Below are positions 1-5,896 of a stretch of 11,396 bases of DNA, one piece after another. Under the pieces are notes generated by a model. The model worked only from the letters and a program-made list of their open reading frames with translations. It did not search any database and was not told the DNA's origin. Position 1 is the stretch's first letter; every line of letters starts with the position of its first letter. This DNA comes from Campylobacterota bacterium (GTDB lineage: Bacteria; Campylobacterota; Campylobacteria; Campylobacterales; SZUA-545): assembly GCA_003561815.1 (NCBI GenBank), contig PWVP01000160.1:1-11396 (forward strand), written 5' to 3'. Position numbers and translations under genes: made by a program.

Positions 1-951
1 GGTGGGGCGATCGGTGAGCAGATAGAGCGGCTTATTAAAGAAGGTGAGCGCGCTAAGCAGCACCAGCGATCCGATGCTCACCCCTGCTGCCCATGAGTGA
101 ACGCGGCGAAAGCCGGGCAGCCGAATCCGCCAGGAGTTCATAAAGGCGATCACCAGAAGCGGTGTGCCGATCACCGCATAGGGGGCGAAATCCTCCAGCG
201 GCAGGCTCTGGCGCAGCGAGAGCAGGATGCTCAATATAAAAACCGTCGCAGAGACAAACCACAAAAGCGGCAGCGATCGCTCCGAACGGATCGCAAACCA
301 GTAGAGCCCGTAGATGTAGGCCAGAAAGATCAGCGGCGAGAAGATGGCGCCATAGAGGCCAAACACATCCACAAAGTGCCCCTCGGGCCGCCCACGGGCA
401 TCAAACCCATAAAGCCCCAGCGTGATCGCAAAGCCCGTAGCGGCCACGATGGCCAGCGGCCAGTCGCGACGGTAGAGGCCGTAGGCCACCACCGCCAGTG
501 CTAGCAGCAAAAACGCCTCGTGCAAAAAAGAGGCGCCCAGCAGCAGTGCCAGTGCCAGCAGGCGGTTTCGCGGCAGCAGCCAGATAAACAGAAGTGTCAG
601 CAGCATCACCACGCCTGCGGCGTTAATCAAAAGAGCCGCACTATTGACACCGGGCAGCAGCGCGTAGATCAAAACCGCCAGCCAGGCATCGATCGGTTTG
701 CGCGCCAGATCGCGCGCTACCAGATAGAGCAGCAGCAGGTTGATGAGATGGATCACGATGAAGGGAAGCCGTACGGCCAGATTGCTCGGGCCGAAAAGTT
801 CGCTCAATGCACTGGCCAGAAGGGGCAGCCAGCCGCTCTGGGCATAAAAGATCGCCGCCTCATCCACGCTGAGATGAAAGCCATCGGCGTAGAGAATCAA
901 AAAGATCGCCTGAGCATAGATCAGGAGCAGAAGCAGCCAGTGCGCCCTCAT
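1..951 (-). CDS. Polytopic membrane protein, probable GT-C-fold glycosyltransferase (PMT/ArnT-like), 3' end cut off
   Basis: The reading frame opens with ATG at 951 and stays open for 317 codons to the window edge, so the C-terminus is missing. The protein is very hydrophobic, with about eight or more likely membrane segments (for example residues 5-21, 61-78, 90-100, 105-126, 130-157, 166-181, 200-221, 228-244). After the first segment comes a loop with D30-E31 in the context SVDEAAIFYA. Further on is SNLAVRLPFI, preceding the second segment. An acidic pair in the first extracytoplasmic loop followed by R-L-P is typical of GT-C enzymes (PMT_2, ArnT) that take sugars from polyprenyl-phosphate carriers. 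Donor and acceptor cannot be read from sequence. The start overlaps the trpG stop (ATGA), so translation is probably coupled. The family call rests on motif resemblance; another polytopic membrane protein remains possible. Confidence 0.7.
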   Translation of the reverse strand, partial: MRAHWLLLLLIYAQAIFLILYADGFHLSVDEAAIFYAQSGWLPLLASALSELFGPSNLAVRLPFIVIHLINLLLLYLVARDLARKPIDAWLAVLIYALLPGVNSAALLINAAGVVMLLTLLFIWLLPRNRLLALALLLGASFLHEAFLLLALAVVAYGLYRRDWPLAIVAATGFAITLGLYGFDARGRPEGHFVDVFGLYGAIFSPLIFLAYIYGLYWFAIRSERSLPLLWFVSATVFILSILLSLRQSLPLEDFAPYAVIGTPLLVIAFMNSWRIRLPGFRRVHSWAAGVSIGSLVLLSALTFFNKPLYLLTDRPT

Positions 952-1514
952 AGCTTCAGGAAGTTCTCCAGCAACCGGTGGCCATGCTCACTGGTGATGC
1001 TCTCGGGGTGAAACTGCACACCGTAGATGGCGCGATCGGCAATCTCCAGCGCCATCACCTCCCCATCATCCTCTGCATAGGCGGTCGCCACAACCGCCCG
1101 GGGAAGATCCTTTAAGACAAGCGAGTGGTAGCGGGTGGCGATAAAGCGCTCCGGGATACCAGAAAAGAGGGGGCTTTCAGGGTGCGTGACATGAATCGGC
1201 GCGGTTTTGCCGTGCATCAAGCGGCCCGCATGGGCCACCCGCGCACCAAAGTGCTGGCCGATCGCCTGGTGGCCCAGACAGATCCCCAGAATCGGGAGGC
1301 GATCTTGAAAGTAGGCGATCGCCTCCAGGGTGATACCCGCGCCGTCAGGGTTGGAGGGGCCGGGGGAGAGAATCAGCTTCTGAGGATTAAGCGCTGCGAT
1401 CGCCTCGGGGGTCATCTCATCGTTTCGCACCACCCGGATCTCGCTGCCAAGCTCCTGACAGTACTGAACGATATTGTAGGTAAAGCTATCGTAGTTATCG
1501 ATCATCACGACCAT
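948..1514 (-). CDS. trpG: Glutamine amidotransferase, anthranilate/aminodeoxychorismate synthase component II
   Basis: This is a class-I glutamine amidotransferase of 188 residues, the usual family length. It hydrolyses glutamine and channels ammonia to a chorismate-using partner, either TrpE (tryptophan) or PabB (p-aminobenzoate for folate). Visible motifs are MIDNYDSFTYN at the N-terminus, LSPGPSNP (oxyanion region), the nucleophile cysteine in GICLGHQAIGQ, and FHPES near the end carrying the catalytic His and Glu. No partner gene is in the window, so TrpG versus PabA is open; many bacteria use one amphibolic subunit for both. I chose ATG at 1514, preceded by AAAGG with an 8-base spacer. 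A TTG immediately upstream (1517) and an ATG at 1505 are alternatives. The stop overlaps the next gene as ATGA. Confidence 0.93.
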   Translation of the reverse strand: MVVMIDNYDSFTYNIVQYCQELGSEIRVVRNDEMTPEAIAALNPQKLILSPGPSNPDGAGITLEAIAYFQDRLPILGICLGHQAIGQHFGARVAHAGRLMHGKTAPIHVTHPESPLFSGIPERFIATRYHSLVLKDLPRAVVATAYAEDDGEVMALEIADRAIYGVQFHPESITSEHGHRLLENFLKL

Positions 1515-1541
1515 CAAACGGGCCTTTGGAGAAGGTGGGTG

Positions 1542-1550
1542 ATTGTAGCA
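1542..1550 (-). promoter_or_regulatory. Candidate extended -10 promoter of trpG
   Basis: The minus strand reads TGCTACAAT, a TGn extension joined to a good -10 hexamer (TACAAT, 1542-1547). It lies about 28 bases upstream of the ATG at 1514. No convincing -35 box is visible, as expected when the -10 is extended. Confidence 0.5.
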
Positions 1551-1583
1551 CAGAGCGGCTACAGGAAAGCAGAAGGGAGAGTC

Positions 1584-1601
1584 GGGGCCATTTCGGGCCC
1601 C
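1584..1601 (-). terminator. GC-rich hairpin downstream of the DUF2892 gene, possible terminator
   Basis: GGGGCC and GGCCCC form a perfect 6-base-pair stem around the loop CGAAAT, 15 bases after the DUF2892 stop. No U-tract follows (the next bases are GACTCTCCC), so this is not a classical intrinsic terminator. An overlapping palindrome, CCCCTAGGGG, shares the left arm and could compete. The hairpin might instead protect the 3' end of the short message. Confidence 0.35.
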
Positions 1602-1616
1602 TAGGGGTGGCGGCGC

Positions 1617-1829
1617 TTACGCACTCGCCTGGGTTTTACAACCGGTGTCGAGTTTGAGCACTTTATAGAGCGGGCACATGCCGATGGCTGAAGTGACAAC
1701 CAGGATAATCCCGATCAGTACCAGCAGGCCGGAGATGGAGGTGCCAGCCGAGAGGAAGGGGGCTACGATCAAAATCACGCCCAGAACAGCGCGGATAATG
1801 CGATCGACTTTGCCTACATTGCAAGACAT
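1617..1829 (-). CDS. Small two-helix membrane protein of the DUF2892 (YgaP transmembrane) family
   Basis: This 70-residue protein has the DUF2892 signature. It opens with MSCNVGKVDRIIR, followed by two membrane helices (about 12-27 and 31-49), then the conserved GMCPLYKVL and a TGC motif near the end. In some bacteria the domain is fused to a rhodanese (YgaP); here it stands alone, which is common in sulfur-metabolising bacteria. The biochemical role is unknown. Cysteines at 3, 52 and 64 lie outside the helices. ATG at 1829 is supported by a strong Shine-Dalgarno (AAGGAG, 1835-1840, spacer 5). The gene has its own promoter and is separated from mscS by 92 bases and from trpG by about 100, so it is probably monocistronic. 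Confidence 0.88.
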   Translation of the reverse strand: MSCNVGKVDRIIRAVLGVILIVAPFLSAGTSISGLLVLIGIILVVTSAIGMCPLYKVLKLDTGCKTQASA

Positions 1830-1861
1830 TGAGACTCCTTGGTGGGAAATTGAGACAGGTC

Positions 1862-1890
1862 AGTATAACAGAAGTTATGCTGAAAGTTAA
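1862..1890 (-). promoter_or_regulatory. Promoter of the DUF2892 gene (-35 TTAACT, 17 bp, extended -10)
   Basis: The minus strand carries TTAACT (1885-1890), a 17-base spacer, then TATACT (1862-1867) preceded by TGT, giving an extended -10. This is the best sigma-70-type promoter in the window. It predicts a leader of roughly 25 bases before the ATG at 1829, just room for the AAGGAG site. Upstream, CTTAACTTAAC and the palindrome CTAATTAG make the 1885-1910 stretch A+T-rich. I see no clear terminator for mscS in this gap. Confidence 0.65.
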
Positions 1891-1921
1891 GTTAAGCTAA
1901 TTAGTTTTTTCGGTAACCAAG

Positions 1922-3412
1922 TTATTTAAGTTTCTGGGTGTTACCGGTGGCCATAAAGTGGATATCCGGCTCGGCGCGAAACCGCTCTAAAACCGCCAGC
2001 GTGATATCGGTTCGGTAGCTCAGAATCTCCCGGTAGGGGGCCACATACCAGATATACATGCTCACCCCGCCCGCTTCGCCACCGGTCATAAACTGTATGC
2101 GCGGACGCAGATCTTTACCCCGCATGGCGTAGCGCTCCCGCAGGTGCTCATACTGGCGTCTGGCCATCTCGATGTGGCGGTGGGTGTAGCGATCAACCGC
2201 CTCCTCGGCGATGGTGCGCGCTTTTTGGAAGTTGGTCTCATACCCCAGCTCGATCTGGATGAGATCGTAGATAGTCTTCATCCGATCGTGGGTGTAGTTG
2301 AAAATGGGGCGGGTAAAGAGGAAGTTGTTGGGCACGAAGATCACCCGCCCTGCCCGCTTGGTCTCGGCTGCGGAGTTGTGGGTGATCTCCTCATAGAGCG
2401 TCATCCGCATGGGCGAGATCTGGAGCACATCCCCGATAATGGGCTGCATCTCGTGATAGATCAGGATGCGATCGCCGATGCGGATCTTACTGCCGATAAG
2501 CAGCTGCGACCAGGCGGCAAGATTGAGCACCGCCTCCTTCATCACGATGGTCAGCGCAGCGGCGATAAAGCCGATAAAGGTGAGGGCATAGAGCAGATTG
2601 TCGATGTAAAAGATTACTAAAAAGAGCGCCACCGACACGATGGCGGCCAGATTGACACTTTTGGTCCAAAAGAGGCTCTGCTCCTCATCGAGCACAAAGC
2701 GGCGAATCGTGCGGCGCAGCAGCCACGCCAAAAGCGCTGCACCCAGCACTACCCCCACCCCGGTGGCCAGACGCATCAGATCGTGGTTGCGGTACTCATC
2801 CAGCGCGCTCTGGATCGCGCGGCGCTTCTGGGCGATCACCTCATCGCGTTTGAGCAGCAGCGTCCGGGCCAGCTCGAAGTAGCGGCGATCCTCACCAATC
2901 TGCGCCTTTAGCGCCTTAAGCGCCTCGTGCACACCCGGATCGTCGCTCCTATCCAGAGCCGCCTGGACACGCTCCTGATATGTCTGCAGATAGGCCAGCG
3001 CTTCGTGGTGCGCCTCCTTTAGCGCCTCAAAGCGGGCGTAGCGCTGCTCAAACTCCGCCATCGGCAATCCGCGCAGATAGCGCACCAGATTGATCGCTGG
3101 CTCATGAGGCTGCGGGGTGCTCTCCTCGATCAGATCGACAAAGCTGCGCGAAAGCCCCTCATAGATTCGGATCTGCGCCTCCAGCAGCGTGGCGCGCTCT
3201 TGCAGATGGCGCACCGGATCGCCCAGCCGCGCGTGGCGTGCGATGGCGTGCTGCAGCTGCTCCTGCTCGCTTAAAAGCGCCTCGTAGCGCTTATGATTCT
3301 CATAGGTCTGAATCCAGATATTCTCGCTCTGCAGATACTCTTCGATCAAGGGGTGCTCAGTGGCCAAAAGATGCAGCGCTACTAAGAGCAGCAGCCCGAA
3401 AATCCGGCTCAC
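1922..3412 (-). CDS. MscS-family mechanosensitive ion channel with long periplasmic coiled-coil N-terminus
   Basis: This 496-residue protein starts with a likely signal peptide (about 1-17). A charged, helical, coiled-coil-prone region follows (about 20-210). Three membrane helices then lie at about 214-232, 253-271 and 275-292, and a soluble C-terminal domain finishes the protein. The third helix and the beta domain match the MscS core: GFIAAALTIVMKEAVLN for the small-residue pore helix, then KIRIGDRILI, IGDVLQIS and VFVPNNFLF-like residues (IFVPNNFLF, 358-366). MscS channels open under membrane tension and release solutes during osmotic downshock. The extended N-terminus suggests a larger MscK-like or HP0415-like relative, though shorter than those. 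The start is GTG at 3412, overlapping the ligA stop as GTGA, so translation is probably coupled to ligA. Confidence 0.87.
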   Translation of the reverse strand: MSRIFGLLLLVALHLLATEHPLIEEYLQSENIWIQTYENHKRYEALLSEQEQLQHAIARHARLGDPVRHLQERATLLEAQIRIYEGLSRSFVDLIEESTPQPHEPAINLVRYLRGLPMAEFEQRYARFEALKEAHHEALAYLQTYQERVQAALDRSDDPGVHEALKALKAQIGEDRRYFELARTLLLKRDEVIAQKRRAIQSALDEYRNHDLMRLATGVGVVLGAALLAWLLRRTIRRFVLDEEQSLFWTKSVNLAAIVSVALFLVIFYIDNLLYALTFIGFIAAALTIVMKEAVLNLAAWSQLLIGSKIRIGDRILIYHEMQPIIGDVLQISPMRMTLYEEITHNSAAETKRAGRVIFVPNNFLFTRPIFNYTHDRMKTIYDLIQIELGYETNFQKARTIAEEAVDRYTHRHIEMARRQYEHLRERYAMRGKDLRPRIQFMTGGEAGGVSMYIWYVAPYREILSYRTDITLAVLERFRAEPDIHFMATGNTQKLK

Positions 3413-5361
3413 GGGAGCCTCTTAAGCGCCTCATCGGCTGGCAGTGTCTCAACCCCCAGCGCGCGCGCTTTTTCAAGCTTGCTGCCCGCCTCCTGACCAT
3501 AGATCAAGAGATCGGTCTTTTTGGAGACGCTGCCTGTCACCTTCGCACCGGCTGACTCCAGACGGGCTTTGATCGTATCGCGCGGCAGCGTCATGGTGCC
3601 GGTGAGCACCACGCTCTTATCCTTAAAAAAGGAGTCGCCCGATGCCCCAGAGGGAGCCGGGGCCACCGGCTCGATCAGCGCTTTAAGGGTGCGGATGCGC
3701 GCGGCATTGACCCGCACAAACTCCCCAAAGGATGCGCTCATCTGCGGGCCAAACCCCTCCAGGGCGCTGACCGCCTCCTCATCGGCCAGGTCAAACTCGG
3801 TCCCAAACGCTTCGCACAGCTTTTTGGCGGCCACCTCACCGATATGCTCAATGCCCAGCGCATTGATAAAGCGCCAGCAGGGTGCGCCTCGAGTAGCGGC
3901 GATCGCCTCTAAAAGGTTGTTGACTTTGCGCGTTTTAAACCCCTCAAGCCCCTCAAAGCTCTCCGGTCTCAGATGGTAGAGATCGATCACGCTTCTGATC
4001 CGATCGCTCTCATAGAGCAGCTTCACAATCTCCCGACCCAGCCCGTCGATATTGAGACACCCTTTGGAGGCGAAGTGGATAATCGCATTGACCGCCCGGG
4101 CCGGACAGCTGAGGTTCTGGCACTTAATCAGCGCCCCCTCATCGAGCAGCTCGCTGCCGCACTCCGGACAGTGGCCAGGGCGTGCGATAGGTTGGGCATC
4201 GGCCTGGCGGTGCTCGGTGAGCACCCGCACCACCTTCGGGATCACATCACCGCTGCGAATCAGGCTCACCCGATCGCCGATGCGGATATCTTTGCGCGCA
4301 ATCTCATCGTAGTTGTGCAGTGTCACCCGCTCGACGGTCACCCCCTCGATCGCTACCGGCTCCACCCGCCCTACGGGGGTGACCACCCCGGTGCGGCCCA
4401 CCTGCTGGGTCACCTCCAGCAGTCTGGTCTCTTTTTCGATGGCGGGGAATTTGTAAGCGGCCGCCCAGCGGGGGGCTTTGACGGTGTAGCCCAGCTGGTT
4501 GCGCACGCTGAGATCGTTGATCTTAATCACCATCCCATCAAGCAGCATCGCCATCTCGTGGCGGGCGGCCGCCATCTGATCGTAGAGCGCCTCGATCGCC
4601 CCGCTCCCTTCACAGAGGCGGTGCATCGGCGGCTCTTTAAAGCCCAGATCGTAGATCCGATTCATCTGATCAAGCGCTGTGGCCGCCCCTAAGCTGTTCT
4701 GACCGACCCCCCAGGGCAGAAAGACCAGCTTGCGCCGGGCGGTGATGGCGGGATCGAGCTGGCGCAAGCTTCCCGCCGCAGCGTTGCGCGGATTGGCAAA
4801 CGCCGCTTCACCCGCCGCCTCCCGCTCGCGGTTGATCGCCTCAAACTCGTTTTTATAGATCCCCACCTCGCCGCGAATCTCCAGGGTGGCCTCGTGTGCG
4901 ATCGTTAGGGGGATAGAGGCGATGGTGCGGGCGTTGGAGGTGACATTTTCGCCGGTGGTGCCATCGCCACGGGTCACAGCGCGCACCAGCCGGCCCTTCT
5001 CATACACCAAAGAGAGGCTCGCGCCATCAAACTTGGGCTCGCAGAGATAGGCCTGCTGACCCGCTGACCGCTCGATGCGCGCGATCCAGGTGTGCAGCTC
5101 GTTACGATCGAAGAGATCCTCTAAAGACCACATCGGCTGCAGATGATCGGCCTTCTCAAACCCCTCTAAAAGGGTGCCGCCAACCCGCTGGGTGGGTGAA
5201 TCGGGCGCGCACCGATCGGGGTGGGCCGCTTCGTAGGCTTTGACCGCGCGGTAGAGGCGATCGTAGGTCTCATCGCTCACCTTGGGCGCGTCGCGCACAT
5301 AGTAGGCGTGCGCCCAGTCGTTTAGCTGCGCGACAGCGGCGCGGTACTGGCTGTGATCCAT
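3409..5361 (-). CDS. ligA: NAD+-dependent DNA ligase
   Basis: LigA seals nicks between Okazaki fragments and during repair, using NAD+ as adenylate donor. The 650-residue protein is normal in length and all domains are visible. They are domain Ia near the N-terminus (residues AYYVRDAPKVSDETYD), the adenylation motif EPKFDGAS with nucleophile K110, RGDGTTGENVT at 131-141, and GEVGIYK at 164-170. Next come MVIKIND (277-283), the OB fold around 315-385, a Cys4 zinc finger (C398, C401, C414, C419), helix-hairpin-helix repeats (about 430-560) and a C-terminal BRCT domain (about 577-650). The ATG at 5361 directly follows the perR stop (TAGATG), and the stop overlaps mscS. The gene is therefore expressed from the perR promoter unless an internal promoter exists. 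Confidence 0.98.
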   Translation of the reverse strand: MDHSQYRAAVAQLNDWAHAYYVRDAPKVSDETYDRLYRAVKAYEAAHPDRCAPDSPTQRVGGTLLEGFEKADHLQPMWSLEDLFDRNELHTWIARIERSAGQQAYLCEPKFDGASLSLVYEKGRLVRAVTRGDGTTGENVTSNARTIASIPLTIAHEATLEIRGEVGIYKNEFEAINREREAAGEAAFANPRNAAAGSLRQLDPAITARRKLVFLPWGVGQNSLGAATALDQMNRIYDLGFKEPPMHRLCEGSGAIEALYDQMAAARHEMAMLLDGMVIKINDLSVRNQLGYTVKAPRWAAAYKFPAIEKETRLLEVTQQVGRTGVVTPVGRVEPVAIEGVTVERVTLHNYDEIARKDIRIGDRVSLIRSGDVIPKVVRVLTEHRQADAQPIARPGHCPECGSELLDEGALIKCQNLSCPARAVNAIIHFASKGCLNIDGLGREIVKLLYESDRIRSVIDLYHLRPESFEGLEGFKTRKVNNLLEAIAATRGAPCWRFINALGIEHIGEVAAKKLCEAFGTEFDLADEEAVSALEGFGPQMSASFGEFVRVNAARIRTLKALIEPVAPAPSGASGDSFFKDKSVVLTGTMTLPRDTIKARLESAGAKVTGSVSKKTDLLIYGQEAGSKLEKARALGVETLPADEALKRLP

Positions 5362-5820
5362 CTAGAAAGACGCGCACGCCCCCTCAGTGGCGGTGCATTC
5401 TGAGCGCGCCTCACGCTTTTGGGCGCACACAGGACAAAGGCCGCTAAAGATGAGATCGCTGCGATCGATGCGCGCGCCCTCAGGAAGCGCTGCTGCTGAG
5501 ATAACGCGATCGAGATCCACGGCCAGATCGCAGATGCTGCCGCAGCTCTCACACACCAGATGGGCGTGCTCGCTTCTGGCCAGCTCATACACCTGCCGAC
5601 TGCCGCTGATGGCCACCTGCCGGACAAACCCTTTCTGGCTCAGGGCCGAGAGGTTGTTATAGACCGTCGAGAGGGAGAGGGAGGGGGCGTTGGGCTTGAG
5701 ATAATCATAGATCGCATCGATACTCAGATGACCGTGCTTTTGCAGCAGATTGATCAGCGAGAGCCGCTGCGGTGTGGCCTTTAGACCGCAGCTGTTGAGT
5801 TGATCTTTAGTGGTGTTCAT
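5362..5820 (-). CDS. perR: Fur-family regulator, PerR type
   Basis: This 152-residue protein has a winged-helix DNA-binding half (LKATPQRLSLINLL, then LSTVYNNLSAL as recognition region) and a metal-binding dimerisation half. By alignment in my head to Bacillus subtilis PerR, the regulatory ligands are H31, E79, H85, H87 and D98. The Asp at the PerR D104 position favours an oxidation-sensing PerR over Fur, while the Glu at the D85 position is a Fur-like substitution. Structural zinc cysteines are C90-x2-C93 and C129-x2-C132. The C-terminal tail adds C142 and C149, and C11 and C97 are further extras. It probably represses peroxide-defence genes and possibly itself. ATG at 5820 follows AAGGAG (5827-5832, spacer 6). 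A different Fur paralogue role cannot be excluded. Confidence 0.87.
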   Translation of the reverse strand: MNTTKDQLNSCGLKATPQRLSLINLLQKHGHLSIDAIYDYLKPNAPSLSLSTVYNNLSALSQKGFVRQVAISGSRQVYELARSEHAHLVCESCGSICDLAVDLDRVISAAALPEGARIDRSDLIFSGLCPVCAQKREARSECTATEGACASF

Positions 5821-5867
5821 TCCTCACTCCTTGGGCGGGGGCGTTTCCGCTACCCGATACTTCTGAC

Positions 5868-5880
5868 ATTTTACCAAAAT
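5868..5880 (-). promoter_or_regulatory. perR promoter (extended -10) overlapped by a 13-base inverted repeat, candidate PerR operator
   Basis: The minus strand reads ATTTTGGTAAAAT, a perfect ATTTT/AAAAT inverted repeat around GGT. Its right part is TGGTAAAAT, a TGn-extended -10 box (TAAAAT at 5868-5873). Transcription would start near 5860 and give a leader of about 40 bases. A symmetric A+T-rich site over the -10 of a Fur-family gene suggests autoregulation. It differs from the Bacillus PerR consensus, so this is inference. Confidence 0.5.
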
Positions 5881-5896
5881 TTACTACAAAGAGGGG

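Noticed and set aside
97..1011. Plus-strand open frames opposite the membrane protein
   Set aside because: They are Gln/Arg-rich and low in complexity, without a motif, and lie opposite a well-supported membrane protein frame; typical antisense frames in G+C-rich DNA.
1830..1921. Intrinsic terminator for mscS
   Set aside because: The A+T-rich gap has the palindrome CTAATTAG but no GC stem followed by T's on the minus strand; it reads better as the upstream part of the DUF2892 promoter.
3973..4692. Long plus-strand frame (239 codons) inside ligA
   Set aside because: It mirrors the ligA reading frame across conserved ligase motifs and has no recognisable domain or ribosome site.
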